A stretch of DNA of 64,000 nt from Thiotrichaceae bacterium UBA973 (GTDB taxonomy: Bacteria > Pseudomonadota > Gammaproteobacteria > Eutrophobiales > Eutrophobiaceae): contig DBBX01000031.1 of NCBI GenBank assembly GCA_002292815.1, positions 72,767 to 136,766 of the forward strand, in the 5' to 3' direction. Below are positions 53,894-62,947 of this stretch, one piece after another; position 1 is the first letter of the stretch; each line of letters starts with the position of its first letter. Under the pieces are notes generated by a model. That model had not been told where the DNA came from and made no database searches. It was given only the letters and a program-made list of their open reading frames with translations. Made by a program: the position numbers and the translations under genes.

Positions 53894-54292
53894 GTGAGTA
53901 TACAAATCGATATTTCCGTAGGCGAATTGTTAGATAAAATAACAATACTCCAAATCAAAGCGGAAAGAATAGCCGATGTTAGTAAACTAGAAAATATAAA
54001 AAAAGAGCTTTGTATTTTGCAGGGACAATGGGAATCATCGCCTTATATAGATAATAATCTTGATAACAACATAGCTTCGTTAAAATTTGTTAATGAAAGA
54101 TTGTGGGATATTGAAGATCAAATTAGAGTTAAAGAAAGCCAACAAAAATTTGATGAAGAGTTCGTGAAATTAGCAAGATCTGTATATTTTACTAATGATG
54201 AGCGGGCAGAAATCAAGCGCGAAATAAACAACAAGACAGGCTCTAATCTTGTTGAAGAAAAGTCATATAGTGACTACACAGTAGATAAATAA
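53894..54292 (+). CDS. DUF6165-like protein of the LPS region
   Basis: A 132-aa soluble, mostly helical protein with an N-terminal ISVGELLDKITILQIKAERI segment characteristic of this uncharacterised family, which is usually encoded next to glycosyltransferases. The start is GTG at 53894. It is the first gene of the surface-polysaccharide group, 17 bp after mnmE. Function unknown. Confidence 0.75.
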   Translation: MSIQIDISVGELLDKITILQIKAERIADVSKLENIKKELCILQGQWESSPYIDNNLDNNIASLKFVNERLWDIEDQIRVKESQQKFDEEFVKLARSVYFTNDERAEIKREINNKTGSNLVEEKSYSDYTVDK

Positions 54293-54327
54293 TAAACCAC
54301 CTGTTTTGATAGCGTGATATTAATTTA

Positions 54328-55233
54328 ATGACCGTAAACAAAATACTTTTCATCGGGCTGAGCAATGTTGGTGATGTAGTTATGACCACGCCCGTTATGA
54401 AAACATTACGTAATAAATATCCGCATGCCTTGTTTGATATCGTTACAGATAAACGTGCACAACAGCTATATGAAAACTGTCCATTTCTGAATGAGCTGTA
54501 TTTAAAAGATAAGGACAAACCATTGAGAGGTGTGCCGGCACTGTTAATCCAACTATGGAAAAATCGATACGATATTATCGTAGATGTAAGAACGGATGGT
54601 CTTGCGTATCTGTTGCGCGGTAAAAAAAGATACACTAAATGGTTGGCTAATAGTTATGGGCCTCATGCGGTTGAAGAGATCATGGGTGTAATTAAGAGTA
54701 TTCATGGTGATGCGCCAATTTCCGATACAGAGGTCTGGCTGTCTAATGAAAATCGAAATTATGCGGAGAAAGAAGTTTCAGGTTTTGATGATAAAGACAG
54801 ATTGTTAACGTTATCGGTTGGAGATAGTCGTAAACCTGAAAAATCTTTGACCACTGAGTCCTTTATAAAGTTATTAAATAACCAGAAAGAAAAGTTTTCG
54901 GGCGTTATTTTCTTGGGCAATCAATTCGAAAAAGAAATGACAGCGGATGTGAGTCGTAATATTGATATTGCGCACATTAATACCGTTGGCAATAGTTTAT
55001 TAGATGCTGCCGCTTTAATAGAACGGTCATGTCTTTATATTGGCCCAGATTCAGGTCTTGGTCATATAGCAAGCGCCGTTAAAACACCGACAATTAGTTT
55101 TTTTAGTGCAATGAATCCTGTCCGGTATCGCCCGTGGGGAGATCAATCAACGTGTCTCACCGGGGCTGGTTTTGACGCGCGCAATATTTCGGCTGAAGAA
55201 GTTAGTTTAGCCATAAGGGGCTTGGGTTTATGA
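54328..55233 (+). CDS. Glycosyltransferase family 9 (heptosyltransferase-like)
   Basis: A 301-aa GT-B fold enzyme. The N-terminus LFIGLSNVGDVVMTTPVMKTL is the GT9 opening, and the donor-binding segment near the C-terminus is YIGPDSGLGHIASAV. GT9 enzymes add heptose to the LPS inner core. The exact sugar cannot be told. It overlaps the following gene by 4 bp. Confidence 0.9.
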   Translation: MTVNKILFIGLSNVGDVVMTTPVMKTLRNKYPHALFDIVTDKRAQQLYENCPFLNELYLKDKDKPLRGVPALLIQLWKNRYDIIVDVRTDGLAYLLRGKKRYTKWLANSYGPHAVEEIMGVIKSIHGDAPISDTEVWLSNENRNYAEKEVSGFDDKDRLLTLSVGDSRKPEKSLTTESFIKLLNNQKEKFSGVIFLGNQFEKEMTADVSRNIDIAHINTVGNSLLDAAALIERSCLYIGPDSGLGHIASAVKTPTISFFSAMNPVRYRPWGDQSTCLTGAGFDARNISAEEVSLAIRGLGL

Positions 55234-56171
55234 ACGAGTTTTTGCGTATTCTTGATAAGTTATTAAAAAAGCAAGGCTATGCCATAAAAAAACATTCTGA
55301 ATATAATCTTTTACCGATAAAGAATGATGGTTATGATAAACAGAAGAAAACTTATGCATCATTTAATTCAAACAATAAAAACAATCTTGATAATTCGGAT
55401 AATATTGAGAGACTGGAGGTTTGTTTACGGACATGTATTAATGACAAGCGTGCGAAAAGCAAGCGCAGTGAGCTGACGGGTGTTAGTCTGGAAGAACATC
55501 TTTTAAAATGCATAAACTCTTTGTTTATTTCAATCAACGAAGCAAGCGAGCAGAATTTAGAAGTCAATTTAACGATTTTCGATGATCGTTCAAGCACCGA
55601 AACCCTGGATAAAATAAAACAGCTTTGCAAAGCATTAAAATGTAAATGGGAAATTATTACTACGGATAAAACAGGTCAGGGCGAGTCGTTACACCAACAT
55701 TTTTCTTATGCAAAAGATAAAAATGCACTGTTCTATTTTTGTGAAGATGACTATCTTCATGAAGTAACAGCTATCCAAGAAATGATGGGGTTTTATAAAA
55801 AAATATATAATCAAACATCAGAACATATACTTATTCACCCACAAGAACACGAGATGATTTATAGTGAAATCAACTATCCGTCATATATATTATTAGGTGA
55901 AAATAGACGTTGGCGAACAATGAGTAACGCGACGCATACATTTTTTACTCACTCGAGCGTAGTAAAAAAATATTGGGAATATTTTGAAAACACAAAATTC
56001 GTAGGGATAAAAGAAAAGAGACATCTTGGATCAGAGAAGAAAACAACAGATTTATTGTTTAACTATATCAACGGTTTTTCGCCTATACCAGCAGTTGCCA
56101 TCCATCTCCAAACAAAACATGCTTTGCCACCATTCTGTGACTGGAAGAGTTTATGGGAAAAGACAAAATAA
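55230..56171 (+). CDS. Probable glycosyltransferase, GT-A fold
   Basis: A 313-aa protein with a GT2-like core: LTIFDDRSSTETLDKI is the nucleotide-binding strand pattern, and FYFCEDDYLHE carries the acidic DxD-like metal site (EDD). Its first 80 residues are charged and probably unstructured. It is translated in overlap with the GT9 gene. The sugar and acceptor are unknown. Confidence 0.75.
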   Translation: MNEFLRILDKLLKKQGYAIKKHSEYNLLPIKNDGYDKQKKTYASFNSNNKNNLDNSDNIERLEVCLRTCINDKRAKSKRSELTGVSLEEHLLKCINSLFISINEASEQNLEVNLTIFDDRSSTETLDKIKQLCKALKCKWEIITTDKTGQGESLHQHFSYAKDKNALFYFCEDDYLHEVTAIQEMMGFYKKIYNQTSEHILIHPQEHEMIYSEINYPSYILLGENRRWRTMSNATHTFFTHSSVVKKYWEYFENTKFVGIKEKRHLGSEKKTTDLLFNYINGFSPIPAVAIHLQTKHALPPFCDWKSLWEKTK

Positions 56172-56236
56172 GAGACCAAGTCATTTTACTTACAAGATAT
56201 TAAAAGTGGTAATTAAGTCTAGCGGGAGTTTAAAAT

Positions 56237-57043
56237 ATGAAATTTAATATAAGTTTATTAATTGCAGCATTACGTACCTACGGGAGAAATTTAAAGGGAC
56301 GTAAATTTGAACCCGAGATTCCGTTTTTAAAATACATTTTAAATAAGGGCGATAACTGTTTACATATAGGTGCTAGCGATGCAAGGCACAGTTATGTTAT
56401 GTCTGGCCTTATTGGCAACGGTCAAATCTATGCGTTTGAGCCTTCGTCATATTCATACAGCCACCTCGTGTTGATGGCCAAGATGCATCGGCTTAACAAT
56501 ATACATACATATAATTACGCGGTATCGGATAAACCCGGGAAGGTATGTCTCGTTACTCCAGAAAAATCTACTGGCCATGCTGGACGATCATTTGCATTTA
56601 TTACTTCATTAAACAACTCTAATAAAGACAGAACTGATATTAAGTCTAGTTCAAGCACTGTAGAAGAAGTTAAGGGAGTGACCGTAGACGACTTTGTAGC
56701 TGAGAATAGATTGCAAAGCGTTGACTTTGTCAGGTGTGATACAGAAGGCTCAGAAATGCTAATTCTGAATGGTGCTAAAAATACAATAGAGAAATATAAG
56801 CCGTGTTTATTGATTGAAATACATAGTGAAGCCTTAAAAGACGTTTTTAACAGTAGCGCTAGTGAGGTTTCAGGCAGATTGTTTAGCCTGGGCTATAGAA
56901 TGTTTCGTGAAGACGGTGGTAATATCCGTGAAGTTAAAGTCGTTGATGAAACAGAAAATTGGAAAGATTACTTTTTAATTCATCCTGACAGGATTAGCCG
57001 CTTACCTGAAGGGCCTTTTCGCGATCAATTAAGTCAGCAATAA
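56237..57043 (+). CDS. FkbM-family methyltransferase
   Basis: A 268-aa SAM-dependent methyltransferase. The SAM loop LHIGASDARHSYVMSGL, the IYAFEPSSYSYSHL segment and the DFVRCDTEGSEMLILNGA motif are typical of FkbM enzymes, which often O-methylate sugars of surface glycans. It is convergent with, and overlaps by 15 bp, the next GT9 gene. Confidence 0.88.
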   Translation: MKFNISLLIAALRTYGRNLKGRKFEPEIPFLKYILNKGDNCLHIGASDARHSYVMSGLIGNGQIYAFEPSSYSYSHLVLMAKMHRLNNIHTYNYAVSDKPGKVCLVTPEKSTGHAGRSFAFITSLNNSNKDRTDIKSSSSTVEEVKGVTVDDFVAENRLQSVDFVRCDTEGSEMLILNGAKNTIEKYKPCLLIEIHSEALKDVFNSSASEVSGRLFSLGYRMFREDGGNIREVKVVDETENWKDYFLIHPDRISRLPEGPFRDQLSQQ

Positions 57044-58126
57044 ATCTCGCATTTTTGAATAGACTTCTTCTGGCAAAATATTGCTCATACAAATATTGTT
57101 AGTGCATTGAGTTTTTAAACAAAAGCTACAATGTACAACCTTCTCGATGACAATCGAGCTTTTATTATTCGGGTACCATTTATTTGATAGGTCACGAGTT
57201 GAGAATAATGCAATTAGCTTTGTTCCTGCGGCATCGCATAAGTGCATAGCGCCTGTATCCAGGCTAATCGCTAGCGATGCATTTTTGAAAACATGGTGAA
57301 GCTCAAGAATTGTTAATTCACCGCACAAGTTAATCGTATTAGTTGTTCTTGATAAAATAAATTTCGCATCGCTAATCTCGTCTTTGCCTCCAATGAGCAG
57401 GATCTTTTGTTGTGGATCAATTAATTTTGCGAGTGTAACCCAGTGCTCAAGCGGCCATTTTTTAGGCTGCAGTTTCCCACCAATTAAAAAAACAATAGGC
57501 TTGTTTGTCGACATTTCTTTTTCAAAAAGACGATGCCTTGGTTCTTGTGAGTTGATGGGGTAATCAATATGTCCATGAAGGCCATTTTTTTGTAAAGTGT
57601 TTATAAAGCGCTGAGTTTCCGTAGGAATACTCAGAAACTTCTTTTGATAGCGCATAAATGATTTAATTCTGCCGCCATCCCAGCCAAAAGCGCTTTTAAT
57701 ATTTAAATAAAATCGCACGAGAATCATGTTTCTTACGGATTTATATATGCCAATGTTTTGAGGTATCTGTATAAATAAATCATATTTTTCTTTTTTTAAT
57801 AGGCTTAATGTTTCAGGCCTTTTTGTTTTGTGAATAATATATAAGTTATTTATTAAGGCCTTATCCAAGCCGATATCTTTAAAAGATATACCACTATTAT
57901 TAAATGACAAAAGATCAATTTGGGCAGCAGGGTAGTTTTGTCTCACTATGTTAATGGCTGGCAGCGCAACTATTGAATCACCAAAGGCGCCGTCACGGTT
58001 TATTAAAATTTTGTTACAGTTTTCTTTGTTCCTGAATAATAGTTTCGAAAATATGTTGATTATTGATAGACGAATAATTCTTATTAAACTTACATACAAT
58101 AGAGCAAGCTTTTGAATTATATTCAT
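57029..58126 (-). CDS. Glycosyltransferase family 9 protein
   Basis: A 365-aa GT9-type enzyme with the N-terminal KILINRDGAFGDSIVALPAI and C-terminal SLDTGAMHLCDAAGTKLIAL donor motif. The first helix (about 5-27) may attach it to the membrane. Four Cys near the C-terminus (CSFCLKTQC, then C) are unusual and may bind metal or form disulfides. It overlaps the next GT9 gene by 4 bp. Confidence 0.88.
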   Translation of the reverse strand: MNIIQKLALLYVSLIRIIRLSIINIFSKLLFRNKENCNKILINRDGAFGDSIVALPAINIVRQNYPAAQIDLLSFNNSGISFKDIGLDKALINNLYIIHKTKRPETLSLLKKEKYDLFIQIPQNIGIYKSVRNMILVRFYLNIKSAFGWDGGRIKSFMRYQKKFLSIPTETQRFINTLQKNGLHGHIDYPINSQEPRHRLFEKEMSTNKPIVFLIGGKLQPKKWPLEHWVTLAKLIDPQQKILLIGGKDEISDAKFILSRTTNTINLCGELTILELHHVFKNASLAISLDTGAMHLCDAAGTKLIALFSTRDLSNKWYPNNKSSIVIEKVVHCSFCLKTQCTNNICMSNILPEEVYSKMRDLLLT

Positions 58127-59082
58127 ATCAGTTTTTGTTCGGCCAGTTTATGTAAAACCATGTCGAGCGATATCTTTGATATATCTGCTGGTACGAACGT
58201 ACGATCGTTTTCCGCGATATCTTTATTGGCGCTTATAACATTATGAAATTGTCCAAGGGCATGAGTTCGACGTGGATATGTCGGCCCAAATAGGCCTAGC
58301 ACAGGTATCTGTGAGCAAGATAAAATATGCATAGGAGCAGAGTCGTTAGTAATGGCAAACTTTGCATTTTTACCGAGGGCAACTAAATCTAGAATATTGA
58401 AAGCGTTCGTTGAATTTATTCCCACCGATTTACTTAAACGTTTATTTAATGCAACATCATCTTTACCCCCAAGCCAGATAACATCTAATGTTTTTGATAA
58501 ACGCAATGCCAGTTCTTCAAAATGAGGCCATCGTTTATTTAGATGCTTTGGGCTGGAGCCGGCGTGAAGCAGCACAAACTTATCTTTTTTCAGGCCATGC
58601 TTCTGCAGCCAACGCCTAATATTATTAGTCACTTCATCTGGAACTGGTAAATAAGGCAAGGCTTTCGCTGGCTGTATGCCCGCACTTTCTATGATTTGAT
58701 TAAGTCGCTCGAAAGAATGACACTCACCTGTGTAGCTTGAATTTGGGTGTTTATTGTAAGGGTATCTAGGATGGTTTCCCGCACGATAAGGTATGCCTGA
58801 CAATGCACTAAAAAAGCCAGTTCTATCGTTTGATTGGAGATCATATAGACGATCAAATTTATATTTTCTAATCCAGAGTATCGTTTTAATTTTATTGCAT
58901 ATGCCTTCACGTTCAAATGCAAAAACGTGTAGGTTTTTAAAGTTTAAAAACAATTCAGAAAAAGGCGGTGTGGTGAGTAGACAAACATCATCGTTAGTAT
59001 GGTGTTCCATAATTTGCTTAACAATCGCCGTAGAAATTATTACATCGCCTAAAGCACCAAGTTTTATTATTAATACTTTCAC
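58123..59082 (-). CDS. Glycosyltransferase family 9 protein (heptosyltransferase-like)
   Basis: A 319-aa GT9 enzyme with KVLIIKLGALGDVIISTAIV at the start and the donor motif ITNDSAPMHILSCS near the C-terminus. HAGSSPKHLNKRWP is the conserved central part. It is coupled by 4-bp overlaps to the ligase gene upstream and the other GT9 downstream, so it works in the same LPS pathway. Confidence 0.9.
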   Translation of the reverse strand: MKVLIIKLGALGDVIISTAIVKQIMEHHTNDDVCLLTTPPFSELFLNFKNLHVFAFEREGICNKIKTILWIRKYKFDRLYDLQSNDRTGFFSALSGIPYRAGNHPRYPYNKHPNSSYTGECHSFERLNQIIESAGIQPAKALPYLPVPDEVTNNIRRWLQKHGLKKDKFVLLHAGSSPKHLNKRWPHFEELALRLSKTLDVIWLGGKDDVALNKRLSKSVGINSTNAFNILDLVALGKNAKFAITNDSAPMHILSCSQIPVLGLFGPTYPRRTHALGQFHNVISANKDIAENDRTFVPADISKISLDMVLHKLAEQKLI

Positions 59083-60362
59083 TCTGGATGAGGTTTTTGT
59101 CTTGAGGCGTCAAAAATGTGTTTCGCTTTTGCAAAATATAACGAGATTAACAACCAGGTAACACTTGACCAAATTGAACCATAAAAGGCCATATGTGCAT
59201 TGAAAGGAAATAAAGCGACGAAAACCGGGATAAGAAACGGAAGTAATTCTATTTTTAGAGGATTTAGTTTGGCCAAGATTATTAATGGATAAAATATTAA
59301 TATATAACCGATTAGTCCTAATAATCCGGTTTCAGCCATTATCTCCAACAATAATAAATGAGGGTGCGTTTGAGTTAATTTATGCCAATAATCATCTGGA
59401 TCGGAGTATTTAGTATAAACATGTCTATAGCCCCTTGGGCCTATCCCGTTAATAGGGTTTTGTTTGAAAATAGTAAGCGCTGTTTCCCAAAGAGGTAGTC
59501 GAGATGCTGTAGCAGTATCTATAGTTTTGTAGTCATTGCTAAAAAGTCCTAATGTCACATTAAAACGGTCATTGGTAGGCTTATGGAAAACTATCGTGGC
59601 AGCAATCAGCATTAGACAAATAATTGCTACGCTGCCGCTTGCTTTCAGGAAGTTCTTTTTGTTTGCCGCGAAGTTAAGCCCATACCATAAAAAACCGACC
59701 GAAGACAAGATCAGCATTATCCATGCAGCACGTCTACCGCTAAGTAAAACAACAAAAACAAGTGGCGCTATACTAATTAGCATCCACTTTTTTTTATTGA
59801 AATTAATATAAATATGCATGAAGCAGAATGCAGATAGGATTGAGCATATATGAGAAATAGTATTTCTCGGATGAAACATGCCCGTGATGTGTCCTTGTTG
59901 ATATGGATACCCTAAAAGGTTGTTACCAAACAGGAATTGAATAGATGCATCTATACACCAAAAAAAGACTATAAAAAATATACCCACAGTTATAAATTTT
60001 AAACGATCATCGTCTTTGGATACTTCTTGTATTATAAAAATACCGGCAAAGAAAAACCTTAAATAAGGAAAAACAGTATGCGCGGAATGTTCTGTGTTGA
60101 CGGCATCAGGCAGCGAGATTAATAGTGGCAGCCATAAACATAAAAAAGATAAAGAAAATAATTTTAATACAGGATCTTGAACGATGGTTTTTGGAGAAAC
60201 GATTAGTTTATAAAATCCAAGGATTGCCATTAACGCGATTGGGTAATTATAAAGTGCTTTACTAGTAAAGCCAATAATAGCTAATAAAATTAAAACACTG
60301 GCCCAATACTTTTTAGAAAATGAAATTGCAGCTTGGAATGTGTTTTTTTCGATTGTATTCAT
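59079..60362 (-). CDS. O-antigen ligase-family membrane protein (WaaL/Wzy_C)
   Basis: A 427-aa polytopic protein with about ten helices and a long periplasmic loop. The Wzy_C motif region has ASRLPLWETALTIFKQNPIN followed by the HPHLLLLEIMAETGLLGLIG segment. Such proteins join O-antigen to lipid A-core or polymerise it. A ligase is likelier next to core-type GT9 genes. It is preceded by a 38-aa ORF and a GT4 gene. Confidence 0.85.
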   Translation of the reverse strand: MNTIEKNTFQAAISFSKKYWASVLILLAIIGFTSKALYNYPIALMAILGFYKLIVSPKTIVQDPVLKLFSLSFLCLWLPLLISLPDAVNTEHSAHTVFPYLRFFFAGIFIIQEVSKDDDRLKFITVGIFFIVFFWCIDASIQFLFGNNLLGYPYQQGHITGMFHPRNTISHICSILSAFCFMHIYINFNKKKWMLISIAPLVFVVLLSGRRAAWIMLILSSVGFLWYGLNFAANKKNFLKASGSVAIICLMLIAATIVFHKPTNDRFNVTLGLFSNDYKTIDTATASRLPLWETALTIFKQNPINGIGPRGYRHVYTKYSDPDDYWHKLTQTHPHLLLLEIMAETGLLGLIGYILIFYPLIILAKLNPLKIELLPFLIPVFVALFPFNAHMAFYGSIWSSVTWLLISLYFAKAKHIFDASRQKPHPE

Positions 60363-60367
60363 AATCT

Positions 60368-60484
60368 CTAGTTACCCGCAGCGTTTAGAGAAACAAATCT
60401 AGCGATACTTTTTCCTAACGTTTGATTATGAATTGTTACGATGAATGTTAAAAAAGACAGCATGGCGCGAATAATTTCCGTCAT
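60368..60484 (-). CDS. Possible 38-aa ORF coupled within the LPS operon
   Basis: MTEIIRAMLSFLTFIVTIHN, then a polar tail ending SLNAAGN; 38 residues in all. Its ATG overlaps the TGA of the upstream GT4 gene by one base (TGATG), and it ends 5 bp before the ligase start. This tight packing suggests real translation. The N-terminal half could be a short membrane helix. I recognise no family. It could also be a decayed gene or a re-initiation leader. Confidence 0.45.
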   Translation of the reverse strand: MTEIIRAMLSFLTFIVTIHNQTLGKSIARFVSLNAAGN

Positions 60485-61605
60485 CATATGGTCCGCATTT
60501 TGATCAAAGAATCGTAAACGGATATCGTTTTGTTCAACATTATATCCAACGTAAAACAGTTTCGATCTGGGACATTAGGTTTGGTGTTATAGAATTGTGT
60601 GATCAATGAGACAACATTGTTAGTGCACAGCGGCTTGGATTTTCCTTCAGGAAAAATACCAGCAAGCACTTCTCCTCCACCGCCATGGTCATAGGCAATA
60701 ACGGGAACTCCTAGAAACAATGCCTCTAATGCTGTCCTGCCAAAGGCTTCAGGGATTCTTGCCAAGGATAAAACAATGTTTGATATGGACATGACATTTT
60801 TCATATCGTCACGATGTCCGAGGAAGGTGAAATGATCAGCCATATTATTTTTAGCAATAATTGATTTTAGTTCTTGAAGGTATTTTTCTTTTTTTGGGCC
60901 AGCGCCGCCAGCGATTAAACCATGAACATTCAATCCGTTGTTTTTTGCTTTGGTAATTATTTCAATAAAATCATTATGCCCTTTCCACCGAGTGATTCTG
61001 CCTGGAAGCGTGATAATAAACTTTTCATTTAAATTCGGGTGGAGAAACTTCCAGTTGTTTAGCCATTCAGCTGGGGGGTTATATTTGTAAGGGTAGTCTT
61101 GTTTGCTGATTCCGCGATGGATGACCTCGATTCTTTTTTCATCGACCTCCGGATAATTTACAAGAATGTAGTCTTTAATGTATTCCGAGACAGCAATAAT
61201 TCGTTCGCCAACAGTCATTATCTTGCTATACCGATTAACGGAATATGGCCCATGTACTGTGGTAACGAAAGCGGGCCTATTATTTGGATCAAGTTTTTTC
61301 CAGGCTAGATAAGCCAGCCATGCGGGTAGCCGAGATCGTGCATGAATAATATCGATCGGCTGTTCTTTAAATAGCCTATGCAATTTTGGAATTAAAGTGG
61401 TGGCACTGAATATAGATTTTTTCCCTACCAACATATTGAAATGTTCACTTCCATCTGAAATTAATTGTGGCACAAGCCTGCCCGGGCCTGAGACAACCAT
61501 AGATCTGTATCCTCTGCGTACCAGCTCAGCTGCGACATCGATTGTGCCTCGTTCAACGCCGCCGCAATCTAGCTCGGGTAAAATTTGCAATACTGTTGGT
61601 TTCAA
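60484..61605 (-). CDS. Glycosyltransferase family 4 (GT4)
   Basis: A 373-aa GT-B enzyme. The N-terminus ILPELDCGGVERGTIDVAAE and the donor-site motif PEAFGRTALEALFLGVPVIA are typical of GT4 retaining enzymes. The sugar is unknown. Its stop overlaps the start of the small ORF at 60484. It probably adds a core or O-antigen sugar. Confidence 0.92.
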   Translation of the reverse strand: MKPTVLQILPELDCGGVERGTIDVAAELVRRGYRSMVVSGPGRLVPQLISDGSEHFNMLVGKKSIFSATTLIPKLHRLFKEQPIDIIHARSRLPAWLAYLAWKKLDPNNRPAFVTTVHGPYSVNRYSKIMTVGERIIAVSEYIKDYILVNYPEVDEKRIEVIHRGISKQDYPYKYNPPAEWLNNWKFLHPNLNEKFIITLPGRITRWKGHNDFIEIITKAKNNGLNVHGLIAGGAGPKKEKYLQELKSIIAKNNMADHFTFLGHRDDMKNVMSISNIVLSLARIPEAFGRTALEALFLGVPVIAYDHGGGGEVLAGIFPEGKSKPLCTNNVVSLITQFYNTKPNVPDRNCFTLDIMLNKTISVYDSLIKMRTI

Positions 61606-61801
61606 AAGCTGCGTCTCTTTGATCGTTGGACCGTTTGATGTCTTGTAGATTAGTTAATGTCAGTGATAACAGTATAATAACTTAATAATTAAAGCCTTTC
61701 GCCATTCAAATTAAACTTATTAAGTTACGGTGAAGCTATTGTCGCAACATTAGCTGATGGCTACATTATGGTAGGCGGAGACATGGGGCTGTCTGCTGGA
61801 G

Positions 61802-62704
61802 TTAATTAAATGCTCCTTTATCAAGCAGTATCTTCGCGCATCTATCAGCTTCATTAAAATCGGAGGATCCAGGAGCTAGAGAATGGGTTTTATCCCATTT
61901 ACTAAACGAGGTTAGCTTGTTTTCGGTTATTAATGTGCCAATTGTTTTTTCTACTTTTTGAGTGTCTTTGTTTTTTAACTCAATCAGGCCTACTGATGCG
62001 CCTGAAGAAAGTGATTCGTATATCATCGAAACACTGTCTTGCGTGATCCAAATGGTCTTGGCGTTAAAGATATGTTTGCGAATCTCTGTGGTGCATGTTT
62101 CCGGATAATTTAGAATTTCCAAGCCATTGTTGACGCGGCTACGTGCATTTTTTAATGTTGTTTCGGGCGTTCGTGGAGAATCTGCAATAGCCCATTTTAC
62201 TTCTGGATTATCATTAATAATTTTTACAATCTGTTTTTCTACAGATTCGTTATCCCAATGGTAATGTTTAGATATTCCGCCTAGCAGAATCAAGCCTCGG
62301 TCTGGCGATTTATTGTTATTAAATTGAACCGGGCTTAATGATCCGCTTGTTGTAATGATATGGTTTTTTTCTGAAACTCGGTCATGTTTGGGGATGATGC
62401 AAAAATCAAAAAATGACAATGGTAAGCTAGGCTTCATTAATACAATGACTTTTCCTCCACGCGCATTTTGTGCAGCAAACATTGAAAAATGGGTTCCATG
62501 CCCCGCGCCAATGATAAGGTCCGGGTCTGGGAGCGTTTCACCGAAAGGAAATTTTTTTAATAAAAGCTGACCAAGACTACTAATTATAGAACTGGCCTGA
62601 ACATCAAAGCGGGTAACATCCGTTAATCTTCCGATAGCATCGCATAGTCCAATGCTTTGAGAGTCGTGGCCCGGCTTACCGTCAGTAAAACGCCAGATAT
62701 TCAA
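61802..62704 (-). CDS. ELM1/DUF1022-family glycosyltransferase-like protein
   Basis: A 300-aa protein. The N-terminus IWRFTDGKPGHDSQSIGL and the ADPDLIIGAGHGTH-like segment (DLIIGAGHGTHFS) match the ELM1 family, named from a plant mitochondrial fission factor but resembling GT-B glycosyltransferases. TQDSVSMIYESLSSGASVGL near the C-terminus is the donor-site-like motif. In bacteria it is usually found near LPS genes. Function not established. Confidence 0.85.
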   Translation of the reverse strand: MNIWRFTDGKPGHDSQSIGLCDAIGRLTDVTRFDVQASSIISSLGQLLLKKFPFGETLPDPDLIIGAGHGTHFSMFAAQNARGGKVIVLMKPSLPLSFFDFCIIPKHDRVSEKNHIITTSGSLSPVQFNNNKSPDRGLILLGGISKHYHWDNESVEKQIVKIINDNPEVKWAIADSPRTPETTLKNARSRVNNGLEILNYPETCTTEIRKHIFNAKTIWITQDSVSMIYESLSSGASVGLIELKNKDTQKVEKTIGTLITENKLTSFSKWDKTHSLAPGSSDFNEADRCAKILLDKGAFN

Positions 62705-62728
62705 AGTGATGTTCGTTTGATTATTAAA

Positions 62729-62935
62729 TCACACTTTCTCAAGAATAAACTCGGTACCGCAATAAGGGCATTTAGATTTACCCGCATCTTCAATAGGAAG
62801 AAATACCCGTGGATGTTGATTCCACAAACTCATTTCAGGTAAAGGGCAATGCAATGGCAATTGATCTTTATTTATATGAAACACAGATTCATTACTGGTA
62901 GAAACAGTTGCTGTTTCTTCGACTGATTTATTCAT
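62729..62935 (-). CDS. Zinc-finger (zf-CHCC) domain protein
   Basis: A 68-aa protein. The metal motif HCPLPEMSLWNQHPRVFLPI, then CPYCGTEF, is the zf-CHCC pattern (Cys, His, CxxC). Mitochondrial homologues are part of complex I. Bacterial ones often lie beside ilvE or LPS genes, as here. It starts 12 bp after ilvE ends, so they are likely co-transcribed. Confidence 0.88.
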   Translation of the reverse strand: MNKSVEETATVSTSNESVFHINKDQLPLHCPLPEMSLWNQHPRVFLPIEDAGKSKCPYCGTEFILEKV

Positions 62936-62947
62936 AGCATTACCTCG

